From: UBA7185 sp964606855
GTDB lineage: Bacteria; Bacillota; Peptococcia; Peptococcales; Peptococcaceae
Reading direction: 5' to 3'
NCBI GenBank assembly: GCA_964606855.1
Contig: CAZSHM010000015.1
Coordinates: 1-33,253, forward strand
Length of the DNA: 33,253 nucleotides
The notes below the pieces were generated by a model. The model had not been told where the DNA came from. It saw only the letters and a list, made by a program, of their open reading frames with translations, and did no database searches. A program made the position numbers and the translations under genes. Numbering within the stretch: the first letter of the stretch is position 1; the number at the start of each line of letters is the position of its first letter. Shown piece by piece: positions 1 to 8,002 of this stretch.

Positions 1-26
1 AAATCGGAAAAAAAAGCGGTTGGTAC

Positions 27-55
27 TTGACCGCGCTATTTTGATACCGTATAAT
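27..55 (+). promoter_or_regulatory. Sigma-A promoter of rpmH
   Basis: TTGACC at 27-32 and a perfect TATAAT at 50-55 are separated by exactly 17 bases, the housekeeping consensus. Transcription would start near 62 and leave a leader of about 125 bases before rpmH. That leader carries a tandem 9-mer (GGCGTGTCG at 99-107 and again at 108-116) of unknown meaning. This is the strongest promoter I see in the window, as expected for a ribosomal protein and RNase P operon. Confidence 0.9.
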
Positions 56-187
56 ATCCTACTGTAAGTCCCTCGCATCGGTGAGAAACACAACGCACGG
101 CGTGTCGGGCGTGTCGATGGTTGGTCTTGCGTTTCACAATACTCGCAACTGAGATCGTGTCAGAAGGGAAAAAGGAGGTGTTGTGCG

Positions 188-322
188 GTGAAGAGAACCT
201 ATCAACCAAAAAATAGAAAGCACAAGCGGGTACACGGTTTTCGCAGAAGAATGCTGAGCGCCAACGGCAGAAATGTTTTAAAGAGAAGAAGAGCAAAAGG
301 GAGAAAGAGATTAAGCGCTTGA
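188..322 (+). CDS. rpmH: 50S ribosomal protein L34
   Basis: This GTG-started gene encodes 44 residues, the normal length for L34, the small basic protein of the large ribosomal subunit. The product begins VKRTYQPKNRKHKR and ends KRRRAKGRKRLSA, which carry the family hallmarks (K-R-T-[YF]-Q-P at the start, Arg/Lys-rich helix, R-L-S-A end). An AAAGGAGGTG ribosome-binding site at 171-180 lies 7 bases before the GTG and decides the start. It is first in the origin-proximal block, just upstream of rnpA as in nearly all bacteria, and is driven by the consensus promoter at 27-55. Confidence 0.97.
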   Translation: MKRTYQPKNRKHKRVHGFRRRMLSANGRNVLKRRRAKGRKRLSA

Positions 323-342
323 TCTTTCGGAAATACAGCTCT

Positions 343-389
343 TAAGGAAAAGGCCTTTTTTATCTCATAAGGAAAAGGTCTTTTTGTCT
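343..389 (+). repeat. Tandem palindromic repeat between rpmH and rnpA
   Basis: Two near-identical copies of about 22 bases lie 25 bases apart: TAAGGAAAAGGCCTTTTTT at 343-361 and TAAGGAAAAGGTCTTTTTG at 368-386, each followed by TCT (363-365 and 387-389). The core AAAAGGCCTTTT of the first copy (348-359) is a perfect palindrome ending in a T-run. Each copy could act as a weak hairpin, pause or processing site setting the L34:RnpA ratio. That role is inference. Confidence 0.6.
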
Positions 390-417
390 TATATGGCGTA
401 TTTTTGGAGGTTGTTTC

Positions 418-816
418 ATGCTGAAAAAGCAATATCGGTTGCGCAAGAATGCAGATTTTCGGCGAATTTACCGCAGTGGAAAATCTGTATCCTGCAAATA
501 TCTCGTACTCTATTTTAAGCGTCGTCCGAGCGATGGTTTGCGGATCGGTTTTTCTGTTTCTAAAAAAATCGGAAAAGCCCATGTGCGAAATCTCTGCAAG
601 CGAAGAATGCGGGAAATTGTCCGTGTCCATTTATCTCATATCCGGGCGGGCTATGATCTGATTTTTTTGGCGCGGACAGCTATCCCGGAGGCGGATTATC
701 AAGAATTAGAAAAAAGTGTAAAATATCTTTTGCAAAAGGCAAATCTTTGGATGGATTCTTTTTCGGAAGAAACCGCCGACGCGGGGATGACGGCGGGAAA
801 ACGTGTAAATGTATAG
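418..816 (+). CDS. rnpA: Ribonuclease P protein component
   Basis: This is the protein subunit of RNase P, which helps the catalytic RNA bind and cleave the 5' leader of pre-tRNA. The 132-residue product has the family's usual length. It contains the signature basic motif RNLCKRRMRE (about residues 57-66) and the N-terminal pattern [LY]RLRKNADFRRIYRSGK. A GGAGG at 406-410 precedes the ATG by 7 bases. It follows rpmH by 95 bases with no new promoter evident, so it is probably cotranscribed. The C-terminal tail after about residue 112 is poorly conserved in the family. Confidence 0.96.
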   Translation: MLKKQYRLRKNADFRRIYRSGKSVSCKYLVLYFKRRPSDGLRIGFSVSKKIGKAHVRNLCKRRMREIVRVHLSHIRAGYDLIFLARTAIPEADYQELEKSVKYLLQKANLWMDSFSEETADAGMTAGKRVNV

Positions 817-894
817 GATGGTGCAGAAACTATCGTAGAAAAGAGACAGTGTACGGAAGAGCCGTGCAGAGCGTCTTGTAAAGAAGTGAGAACA

Positions 895-1194
895 ATGGAT
901 TCTGAAAGTACGAAACAGATCGATCAAGCGCAGCGCTTGGAGCAAGGAAAAACAAAAATCTTTTCTTTTTTGAAAGATATCCCCAAGCAGGTGCTGTTAT
1001 TTCTCATCATGTATTATCAAAATTTTTTATCGCCATTAAAGATGGGACCGACTTGCCGATTTATTCCGACCTGTTCGCAGTATGCCTATGAAGCGATTAC
1101 AAAATACGGCGCTGTCAAAGGAGGATGGATGGCAATCAAGCGGATCTGCAAATGTCATCCGTTCCATCCAGGCGGCTACGATCCGGTGAAATAA
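895..1194 (+). CDS. yidD: Membrane protein insertion efficiency factor YidD
   Basis: This small membrane-associated protein assists YidC and Sec in inserting inner-membrane proteins. The last 65 or so residues carry the family core, including the SPLKMGPTCRFIPTCSQYA segment with its conserved cysteines, then KYGAVKGGW and CHPFHPGGYDPV. The protein is 99 residues from ATG 895 (102 from an in-frame GTG at 886). This exceeds the usual 70-85 residues because of a polar N-terminal extension of about 30 residues (MDSESTKQIDQAQRLEQGK). The ribosome-binding site is weak, so the start is uncertain. It sits between rnpA and yidC, the standard position. Confidence 0.92.
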   Translation: MDSESTKQIDQAQRLEQGKTKIFSFLKDIPKQVLLFLIMYYQNFLSPLKMGPTCRFIPTCSQYAYEAITKYGAVKGGWMAIKRICKCHPFHPGGYDPVK

Positions 1195-1228
1195 AAAATC
1201 AATCCAATCGATCGAGGAGGTGAAGCGC

Positions 1229-1300
1229 TTGTATTTCTCGCATCTATTTCAAACATGGACTGCGCGGGGCGGTTTGGCACGCATGAGAAAGATTCCTTGA
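1229..1300 (+). CDS. Short leader ORF directly upstream of yidC
   Basis: The sequence GAGGAGGTGA at 1214-1223 is one of the best Shine-Dalgarno sites in the region, yet it does not serve yidC. It is followed at good spacing by a TTG codon (1229) opening a 23-codon frame, LYFSHLFQTWTARGGLARMR then KIP, ending at TGA 1298-1300. An in-frame GTG at 1220 is an alternative start. The frame is the same as yidC but is closed by TGA and then TAG (1304). The yidC ATG lies only 6 bases after the TGA and has no clear ribosome-binding site, so translational coupling is plausible. Not a recognised family; it could be a leader peptide or a decayed former N-terminus. Confidence 0.4.
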   Translation: MYFSHLFQTWTARGGLARMRKIP

Positions 1301-1306
1301 GAATAG

Positions 1307-2311
1307 ATGCAACAGAAAAACAGGCTCCGTATGTATTCATTTTTACAGCCGGTTGCAGATGTGATCAGTTATATCATCACATTTCTTTATCATTTAACTG
1401 TAATGGTGGGATTTCCCAGCTATGCGCTTGCAATCATCCTTATTTCCATCATCATCAAACTCCTTCTGTATCCGCTGATGCGGAAACAGATGAAATCGAC
1501 GATGAATATGCAGGAAATTCAGCCAAAATTGGAATACCTGCAAAAGCGCTACGCAAACAATCCGGAAAAAATGAATCAGGAGGTCATGAAACTCTACAAG
1601 GAGTATGACATCAAGCCGATGGCAGGGTGTCTTCCGCTTTTGATTCAGTTTCCTATCCTGATCGGACTCTATATGGCTCTGCGGGAATATCCATTTATCC
1701 CGCTGGAACATGCAAGATTTTTCTGGGTGCCGAACCTGGGAGAAGCAGATCCGCTTTACATTTTACCGATTTCTGTCGCTGTGACGATGTTTATTCAACA
1801 GAAACTCTCCATGGTAGGAACCGCAAACTCTGCGCAGAACAGCACCATGAAAATCATGCTTTTTCTCATGCCTGCAATGATGCTGTTTGTCTGCTGGTCG
1901 ATGCCGGCAGGATTGTGCCTGTACTGGTCTTTCTTCAGCATCCTGAGCATTATTCAGCAGTTCTTTATGAATCGGAAGAAAGCCAAGGAAATTGCTGCCA
2001 GACAGGCCAGAGAAGAGGAGGAAAAGGAGCGCCGCATCGAGGAGAAAAAAGCCAAAATGCTCGCCAAGAAAGAGGCGGACGGAAAGGGCAAGAAAAAGAA
2101 AAAGCCAAGTTCCGCCGGCACGGTTTCGTTGCAGCCTGCGGTTTCCGACGAAACCGGAGAAAATCCGCCACAGCCTGATCCATCCGGCTCAAACCAGGTG
2201 AAATCTGTGAAAACAGACGAAAAACAGGAGAAAACCGCAAAAAAGGTTGTCAAAAAAAAGGCTGCAGAAGTTGCGGATGGAAAAGAAACGAGAAAAAAGT
2301 CTGAAAAATAA
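1307..2311 (+). CDS. yidC: Membrane protein insertase YidC (SpoIIIJ/OxaA type)
   Basis: This protein inserts and folds membrane proteins, alone or with SecYEG, in the cytoplasmic membrane. The 334-residue protein shows five hydrophobic segments near residues 12-32, 36-56, 104-124, 150-167 and 180-215. It has the conserved KLLLYPLMRKQMKS after the second and GCLPLLIQFPILIGLY around the third, typical of the Gram-positive short form without the large periplasmic domain. From about residue 220 the tail is highly charged and Lys/Glu-rich (KKAKEIAARQ, GKGKKKKKPSS), as in insertases that bind ribosomes directly. There is no lipobox. The start at ATG 1307 is preferred; ATG 1331 (MYSFLQP) is possible. 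It is followed by jag, its usual partner gene. Confidence 0.95.
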   Translation: MQQKNRLRMYSFLQPVADVISYIITFLYHLTVMVGFPSYALAIILISIIIKLLLYPLMRKQMKSTMNMQEIQPKLEYLQKRYANNPEKMNQEVMKLYKEYDIKPMAGCLPLLIQFPILIGLYMALREYPFIPLEHARFFWVPNLGEADPLYILPISVAVTMFIQQKLSMVGTANSAQNSTMKIMLFLMPAMMLFVCWSMPAGLCLYWSFFSILSIIQQFFMNRKKAKEIAARQAREEEEKERRIEEKKAKMLAKKEADGKGKKKKKPSSAGTVSLQPAVSDETGENPPQPDPSGSNQVKSVKTDEKQEKTAKKVVKKKAAEVADGKETRKKSEK

Positions 2312-2366
2312 ATGGAGGATGCACGATTCTGACCGATAGGCTGTGAAGGACAAAGGGGTGAGGTTC

Positions 2367-3479
2367 ATGTCCGGGAAAGAATATACTGCAAAAACCATTG
2401 AGGAGGCGCTGGAAAAGGCGCTCAATGAGATGATGCTGACCAGGGATGATATCGAGTATGAAGTGATCACGCAGCCATCCAAAGGATTTTTAGGTTTCGG
2501 ACAGAGGGACGCAGTGGTACGCGTCCGCAAGAAGATGGTGGAGGAATTAAAGGATATCATCGCCTGCATCAAGGAAGAACGGGAGGAGGAAAAAGAATTT
2601 CTGCCGAAGTTTGAGTCAAAAAAAGCGACCTTATCTTCCAAAAACAGTTCTGCGGAACCGCAGAGAGAGACTGAAGAGACAATGGCCGCGGATCAGGCGG
2701 GAGCAGCGGAGCAGCAAGATTCTCAGGCAGCGCGGATGGCTGATAGGGAAACAGACGATCGGATGCGGAAAGATTCCGAGCATTTCTCCCAGGCTGCAAA
2801 GGACAATTCCGCGGAAAGCGAAGCCGAGACGATGGAAAAGAAGGAGACAGGGCAGGAAACCGCTGAGAAAATTGCGGTTACAGATGCGGTCTCCGGAGCG
2901 CAAGAAGTCTCGCGGAAGGAAAATTCGAAAGAGGCGGCCGAAGAAACCGTGCAGAAAGCGGTTGACAGGCAGGATGCGCTGGAATGCGCCGCTGAAAAAG
3001 GAAAAGCGTTTCTGCAAAAAATCTTTTTGGAAATGAAGCTGGATGTAAAAATAGAGACGCAGGAGAAGAGCGGGTACTTGCTCTTTGACCTGAAGGGAGA
3101 GAATCTGGGTATTTTGATCGGTCGCCGCGGCGATACATTGGATGCGCTGCAGTTTTTGCTCAATCTGGTGATCAATGAGAAGAATATGCCGAAGGTGAAA
3201 GGCATTATCGATGTGGAGAATTATCGCGCTAAGCGGGAAGAAACGCTGATTGCGCTCAGCCGGAAACTTGCCGCCAAGGCGAAACGGACAGGGCAGAAGG
3301 TGGTTCTGGAGCCGATGAACCCGCAGGAGCGGCGCATCATCCACATGGCGCTTCAGAATGACCATCGCGTCACTACCTACAGCGAGGGCGAGGAACCCTA
3401 TCGAAAGGTTGTGATTGTGCCTGAGGAGAACACGAGGGAACAGGGCGGCAAGAATCGCGACCGCAGGGAGATTCATTGA
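2367..3479 (+). CDS. jag: RNA-binding protein Jag (KhpB, SpoIIIJ-associated)
   Basis: The product is 370 residues with three domains. Residues 1-55 form the Jag-N domain (EYTAKTIEEALEKAL, SKGFLGFGQRDA). Residues 60-225 form a long acidic Glu/Ala-rich linker. The C-terminal part has a KH domain containing GILIGRRGDTLDALQ and an R3H domain with RRIIHMALQNDHRV. Jag-family proteins bind RNA and influence cell division and envelope growth. The start at ATG 2367 follows AAAGGGGTGAGG (2352-2363); an upstream in-frame GTG at 2343 lacks a good site. The linker is longer than in the Bacillus protein (about 208 residues overall there). The gene follows yidC by 55 bases and probably shares its transcript. 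Confidence 0.93.
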   Translation: MSGKEYTAKTIEEALEKALNEMMLTRDDIEYEVITQPSKGFLGFGQRDAVVRVRKKMVEELKDIIACIKEEREEEKEFLPKFESKKATLSSKNSSAEPQRETEETMAADQAGAAEQQDSQAARMADRETDDRMRKDSEHFSQAAKDNSAESEAETMEKKETGQETAEKIAVTDAVSGAQEVSRKENSKEAAEETVQKAVDRQDALECAAEKGKAFLQKIFLEMKLDVKIETQEKSGYLLFDLKGENLGILIGRRGDTLDALQFLLNLVINEKNMPKVKGIIDVENYRAKREETLIALSRKLAAKAKRTGQKVVLEPMNPQERRIIHMALQNDHRVTTYSEGEEPYRKVVIVPEENTREQGGKNRDRREIH

Positions 3480-3523
3480 GTTCGAAAAAGAGCGGCGGGG
3501 GTTCTCGTGTCAACGGGAAGTGT

Positions 3524-3562
3524 GGATGGGCAGGATCGAGGAGAACGGTCCCGCCCATTTTC
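3524..3562 (+). terminator. Probable terminator after jag
   Basis: ATGGGC at 3526-3531 pairs with GCCCAT at 3553-3558. The stem extends by two G-T pairs outside and, past an A/C mismatch, by GG/CC inside, and it ends in TTTTCT. It would close the rpmH-to-jag transcript. The U-run is short, so efficiency is uncertain. Confidence 0.5.
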
Positions 3563-3683
3563 TGTGCTGAAAAAGGAAAAGGATCTCCCGCATTGTTGTC
3601 GTTTCGTTTTCTTTTTTCCCGGAGTATGATAAAATAGAGTTGCTTTTTAAAAAATGCCCGGAAAAAACAGGGGAGGACACAAA
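3563..3683 (+). promoter_or_regulatory. Probable mnmE promoter region
   Basis: An AT-rich stretch contains TATGAT at 3625-3630 overlapping TAAAAT at 3630-3635, either of which could be a -10 box. I find no convincing -35 at 17 bases (TTTCGT at 3602-3607). The leader then reaches the strong AGGGGAGGA ribosome-binding site at 3669-3677. Otherwise nothing is visible in this gap. Confidence 0.35.
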
Positions 3684-5123
3684 TTGCAAATGGAAGATAC
3701 CATCGCGGCGCTGGCGACGCCGGTTGGCGAGAGCGGTGTAGGCATCATCCGCTTGAGCGGACCGCAGGCGATTGAGATCGCGGCGCAAATGTACCGCGGA
3801 AAAGATGCCCTGCGCACAGCGGCAAGCCATACCGTTCATTACGGATACGTTTACAACGTCCAAACGGCGCAGAAGATCGATGAGGCGCTGTTTTTGCTGA
3901 TGCGTGCCCCGCACAGCTTTACGGGGGAGGATGTGGCGGAGATCCAGTGTCACGGCGGCATGGTGGTGCTGCGCGAGGTACTGGAACTCGCGTTCTCTTT
4001 GGGGGCGCGCCCGGCGGATCGCGGCGAGTTCAGCAAACGCGCCTTTCTGCACGGCCGGCTGGATTTGGCGCAGGCGGAGTCGATTATGGATCTTGTGCAG
4101 GCCAAGTGCGAGCGGGGCGCGCACCTGGCGCTGTCACAGTTGGAAGGCGCGCTGTCCGCTATGATCCGGGATCTTCGAGCCGAACTGATGGAATTGATTG
4201 CCTTCCTTCAGGCGGACATCGATTATCCGGACGACGATATCGAGCGTTTGGACGTCGCGGAGCAGGCGGCGCGCGCGGCTTCGATCCGGCAAACGATCCG
4301 GGAGGCGCTGGCGCGTGCCGAGCAGGGGAAACTGGTTCGCGACGGTCTGGAAGTGGTGATCGCGGGCCGTCCCAATGTGGGAAAGTCGAGCCTGCTGAAT
4401 GCACTTGCCGGGCAGGAGCGCGCCATTGTCACGGATATTCCGGGTACGACGCGCGACGCGATCGAAGTACAGATGAGCCTGGACGGGATTCTGCTCCGCA
4501 TCACGGATACAGCGGGTCTTCGCGAAACGGATAACCCGGTGGAGCAGATCGGCGTGGAACGGACCGGGCAGCTGTTGAAGCGCGCCGATCTGGTGCTGTT
4601 TGTCGCGGACGGCACCTTCCCGCCGACAGAAGAGGACGCGGAAATCCTGCGCGGTTTACGGGAAAAGGAGGTGCTCTATCTGTTAAACAAGGCGGACCTG
4701 GGCATCTCCGATGTGCGGCTCCGACAGTGGGAGCAGCAGATCGCGGCCGTTGTCGGACAAAAAAATACAGAAGCAGACGGTTCCGAAAAAGAGGAAACTT
4801 TCAGAGAAAAAATGTTTCTGATTTCTGCGCGGACGGGGGAGGGCATCCCGCGATTGGAGCAGGCTGTCAAGCAGTTATTTTTCACGGGCGTGCTGGAGAC
4901 CGGGGACGAGATTCTTGTGACAAACGCGAGACATATTCAGGCGCTGAAGGAGGCGGAGGCGCATCTGGAAGGGTTCTTATCCGGAATTGAGGCGGGTGTA
5001 CCCTCTGATTTTCTGGTGATCGACCTGCAGAGCGCCTGGGAAAAGCTGGGCTGTATCACAGGGGATACCGTGGAGGAAGACCTGTTGGATCAGATATTCT
5101 CCAAGTTCTGTCTTGGAAAATGA
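3684..5123 (+). CDS. mnmE: tRNA modification GTPase MnmE (TrmE)
   Basis: With MnmG this GTPase builds the carboxymethylaminomethyl group on uridine-34 of certain tRNAs. The 479-residue product has an N-terminal formyl-THF-binding domain (GVGIIRLSGPQA, FTGEDVAEIQCHGG). It then has an inserted G domain with GRPNVGKSS (about 228-236), DIPGTTRD (251-258), DTAG (275-278) and NKAD (335-338), and ends in FCLGK with the catalytic C-terminal cysteine. TTG 3684 is chosen because GGGGAGGA lies 7 bases before it. ATG 3690 starts closest to the family consensus, and ATG 3654 has no ribosome-binding site. The G domain carries a short charged insertion after NKAD (QKNTEADGSEKEE). mnmG follows after 102 bases. 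Confidence 0.96.
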   Translation: MQMEDTIAALATPVGESGVGIIRLSGPQAIEIAAQMYRGKDALRTAASHTVHYGYVYNVQTAQKIDEALFLLMRAPHSFTGEDVAEIQCHGGMVVLREVLELAFSLGARPADRGEFSKRAFLHGRLDLAQAESIMDLVQAKCERGAHLALSQLEGALSAMIRDLRAELMELIAFLQADIDYPDDDIERLDVAEQAARAASIRQTIREALARAEQGKLVRDGLEVVIAGRPNVGKSSLLNALAGQERAIVTDIPGTTRDAIEVQMSLDGILLRITDTAGLRETDNPVEQIGVERTGQLLKRADLVLFVADGTFPPTEEDAEILRGLREKEVLYLLNKADLGISDVRLRQWEQQIAAVVGQKNTEADGSEKEETFREKMFLISARTGEGIPRLEQAVKQLFFTGVLETGDEILVTNARHIQALKEAEAHLEGFLSGIEAGVPSDFLVIDLQSAWEKLGCITGDTVEEDLLDQIFSKFCLGK

Positions 5124-5153
5124 GGATATTTCCAAAAAATTCGCGTATTTAAT

Positions 5154-5182
5154 ATTTTTAATAAAATAATTTTATATATAAT
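5154..5182 (+). promoter_or_regulatory. Possible internal promoter before mnmG
   Basis: The 69 bases between mnmE and the first possible mnmG start are strikingly AT-rich. They include a perfect TATAAT at 5177-5182, but the sequence 17 bases upstream (ATTTTT, 5154-5159) is a poor -35. If active, the transcript would start near 5189. This favours the TTG start at 5226 over the ATG at 5193, which would have almost no leader. Confidence 0.4.
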
Positions 5183-5225
5183 AGGAAAATGGATGTCACC
5201 TTGTCCCGGAAGTGAGGTGGAGGAT

Positions 5226-7169
5226 TTGCCAACTGTATATTTTGCCGACCGCTATGATGTGATCGTGGTGGGTGCGGGGCATGCCGGCTGTGAGGCGGCG
5301 CTGGCGGCCGCCCGTCTGGGACACAGGACACTGATCGTGACGGTGGATATGGGCAATATCGCATTTATGCCGTGCAATCCGTCCATCGGCGGTCCGGCTA
5401 AGAGCCATCTGGTGCGGGAGATCGACGCCTTGGGCGGCGAGATGGGGCGCAACATTGATCGGACGCAGATCCAGGTGCGGATGCTGAACACCGCCAAGGG
5501 GCCCGCTGTACACGCGCTGCGGGCGCAGGCAGACAAATACCGCTATCAGCTGGAGATGACGCGGACGCTGCAGCATCAACAGAATTTGTCCGTCAAGCAG
5601 ATGCTTGTGGACAGTCTGGTGGTGGAAGATGGAGCGGTGAAAGGTGTGATCGGGCAGACGGGTGCTATGTATCTGGCGTCTGCGGTGATTCTGGCCACCG
5701 GAACCTATCTCAGAGGGCGCATCATCATCGGCGAGTATTCTGAAGCGTGCGGCCCAAACGGCCAGCGCTCCGCGAAGCTGCTCTCCGGCAATCTGCAGGA
5801 TCTCGGCTTTCGTATCGTGCGTTTCAAGACGGGTACGCCGGCGCGGGTGGATCGGCGCACCGTGGATTTCAGCAAGATGGAGCGGCAGGACGGCGAGACA
5901 GGTCTCTGCTTTTCGTTTCTGACGGAGGCGCAAGATACGGGGACGGAACAGCCTGCGCATAGTTTCAGCTCCGCACCGGGTGCGGATGCGCCGGAACCCT
6001 GCTGGCTCACCTACACAAACGAGGAGACACACCGCATCATCCGGGAGAATCTGCAGCGTTCGCCGCTTTTCAGCGGCTTTATCGAGGGGACGGGACCGCG
6101 GTACTGTCCCTCCATCGAGGATAAAGTGGTGCGCTTTTCCGACAAAAGCCGCCACCAGTTGTTTATCGAGCCGGAAGGACGCGATACCCAGGAGATGTAT
6201 GTACAGGGGCTCTCTTCGAGTCTGCCTGAGGAAGTGCAGCTGCAGATGATTCGCACCATTCCCGGGCTGGAACATGTGGAGATGATGCGTCCCGCCTATG
6301 CCATCGAGTACGACTGCATCGATCCGCTGCAGCTGAAGCCTTCGCTGGAGACCAAAAGGATCGAGAATCTTTTCACGGCAGGACAGATCAACGGCACGTC
6401 CGGTTATGAGGAGGCCGCCGCGCAGGGACTGATGGCCGGTATCAACGCCAGCCTGAAACTGCGCGGGCGGGAGCCGTTGATCTTAAAGCGGTATGAGGCG
6501 TATATCGGCGTGCTGATCGATGATCTGGTCACCAAGGGCACCAACGAACCCTACCGCATGCTCACCTCACGGGCAGAGTACCGCCTGCTCCTGCGGCAGG
6601 ACAACGCCGATTTGCGGCTGACGGAGATCGGGCGGCAGGTCGGTCTGGTGGACGATGCGCGCTATGCCTCGTTCCGCGCCAAGAAAAGCGCCGTCGAGAC
6701 GGAGATCAAACGGCTTCGCAGTGTGACGGCATCTCCCGCGTCGGAGGTGCTGCAAGAGATTCTGTCCGCACGGCAGAGCACACCGCTCAAACAGGGCATC
6801 CCCGCTCTGGAGCTGTTGAGACGTCCACAAGTGACCTATGCGGATCTCCTCGCCGCGGGGCTGGGGGATCCTTCGCTCGCCCCTGCGGTGCAGCGGCAGG
6901 TGGAGATACAGATCAAATATGAGGGCTACATCAAGCTTCAGATGGAACAGGTGGCGCGCATGGAAAAGTTAGAGAATCGACGCCTGTCGGCGGATATCGA
7001 TTACAGTTCCATTCACGGGCTGCGCAAGGAAGCGCGGCAGAAACTGGATGCGGTGAAACCGGTTTCGGTCGGGCAGGCATCGCGCATTTCCGGCGTATCG
7101 CCCGCGGATATCTCCGTGCTGCTGATCTATCTGGAGCAGCGGCGCAGGCAGGAGGGGAGCGCTACATGA
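5226..7169 (+). CDS. mnmG: tRNA uridine-5-carboxymethylaminomethyl modification enzyme MnmG (GidA)
   Basis: This FAD- and NADH-dependent partner of MnmE modifies wobble uridine of tRNA. The protein begins with an FAD-binding Rossmann motif (VIVVGAGHAGCEAALAAARL). It has the signature CNPSIGGPAKSHLVREID, GTGPRYCPSIEDK and, further on, AGQINGTSGYEEAAAQG, with the C-terminal helical domain intact. From TTG 5226 it is 647 residues, close to the usual 620-640. From ATG 5193 it is 658. I chose TTG because GAGGTGG stands just before it and homology starts right there. A modest insertion (about residues 240-270, EAQDTGTEQPAHSFSSAPGA) distinguishes it. The stop overlaps the rsmG start (ATGA). Confidence 0.95.
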   Translation: MPTVYFADRYDVIVVGAGHAGCEAALAAARLGHRTLIVTVDMGNIAFMPCNPSIGGPAKSHLVREIDALGGEMGRNIDRTQIQVRMLNTAKGPAVHALRAQADKYRYQLEMTRTLQHQQNLSVKQMLVDSLVVEDGAVKGVIGQTGAMYLASAVILATGTYLRGRIIIGEYSEACGPNGQRSAKLLSGNLQDLGFRIVRFKTGTPARVDRRTVDFSKMERQDGETGLCFSFLTEAQDTGTEQPAHSFSSAPGADAPEPCWLTYTNEETHRIIRENLQRSPLFSGFIEGTGPRYCPSIEDKVVRFSDKSRHQLFIEPEGRDTQEMYVQGLSSSLPEEVQLQMIRTIPGLEHVEMMRPAYAIEYDCIDPLQLKPSLETKRIENLFTAGQINGTSGYEEAAAQGLMAGINASLKLRGREPLILKRYEAYIGVLIDDLVTKGTNEPYRMLTSRAEYRLLLRQDNADLRLTEIGRQVGLVDDARYASFRAKKSAVETEIKRLRSVTASPASEVLQEILSARQSTPLKQGIPALELLRRPQVTYADLLAAGLGDPSLAPAVQRQVEIQIKYEGYIKLQMEQVARMEKLENRRLSADIDYSSIHGLRKEARQKLDAVKPVSVGQASRISGVSPADISVLLIYLEQRRRQEGSAT

Positions 7170-7942
7170 GCGGGGAGAAGGGGATCGAGACCGCGTTTTG
7201 CGGGGAAGGCGTTTCGGACGCGGCTTTCCCGCTCCGAGAGACGGTGCGGGGCGCTTTTGCCGGAGAGGGTTTTTCGCTCGGGGAAGGACAGCTGGATCAG
7301 TTTGTGAGCTATCTTGCGATGCTGTTTGCGTGGAACCGGCGGATGAACCTGACGGCGATTGAGGATCCGGAGGAGGCGGTCTACAAACACTTTGTGGACT
7401 CCGCTGCGATTTTGCGCGCGGTGCCGGAAATTGGCGGAAAAACTCTGCTCGATGTGGGAACCGGTGCGGGATTTCCGGGCGTGCCGTTAAAAATACTGGA
7501 GCCGTCCCTCAGGCTCACGCTTTTGGATTCGCTGCAGAAGCGCATCGGTTTTTTGCAGGCGCTCTGCGCGGCACTGGGATTGCGGGGCGTGGAGATTCTC
7601 CATGGCCGCGCCGAGGACTTTGGACGCAGGGAGCGGTATCGGGAGCGGTATGACATCGTCACCGCGCGTGCTGTGGCGCGGCTGCCCGTGCTCTTGGAGC
7701 TTTGTCTGCCGTTTGTAAAGCGGGGCGGACTGTTTATCGCCATGAAGGGACCGGATGTCTCCCGTGAGTTGGAAGAGAGCAGGACGGCGCTGCAACTTCT
7801 CGGCGGGCGTGTGCGTGAAATACAGACATTTTCTCTGCGCAGCGGACTTTATACGCGCAGCCTAGCGTTGATCGAAAAAGTGTCCGCGACACCCGAACCG
7901 TATCCTCGTCAGGCGGGAAGACCGCAAAAAAATCCGCTCTGA
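7166..7942 (+). CDS. rsmG: 16S rRNA (guanine-527-N7)-methyltransferase RsmG (GidB)
   Basis: This SAM-dependent enzyme methylates G527 in the 530 loop of 16S rRNA; loss in other species gives low-level streptomycin resistance. The 258-residue product contains WNRRMNLTAIEDPEE, the SAM-binding DVGTGAGFPG (96-105), and TARAVARLPVLLELCLPF. It is about 20 residues longer than the Bacillus protein because of an N-terminal extension before the first helix. The start ATG overlaps the mnmG stop by 4 bases, indicating translational coupling. noc follows after 60 bases. Confidence 0.95.
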   Translation: MSGEKGIETAFCGEGVSDAAFPLRETVRGAFAGEGFSLGEGQLDQFVSYLAMLFAWNRRMNLTAIEDPEEAVYKHFVDSAAILRAVPEIGGKTLLDVGTGAGFPGVPLKILEPSLRLTLLDSLQKRIGFLQALCAALGLRGVEILHGRAEDFGRRERYRERYDIVTARAVARLPVLLELCLPFVKRGGLFIAMKGPDVSRELEESRTALQLLGGRVREIQTFSLRSGLYTRSLALIEKVSATPEPYPRQAGRPQKNPL

Positions 7943-8002
7943 CGGAGCGCGCCGGGCAAACATTGCTGTGAGGGGACAGGAAGCATCTCGGAGGGAAAGC
8001 GT

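Noticed and set aside
408..425. Possible parS or Noc-binding site near the rnpA start (TGTTTCATG) and half-site GTTTCAC near 131
   Set aside because: Only half of the palindromes TGTTTCACGTGAAACA or TATTTCCCGGGAAATA is present; no full site was found in the window.
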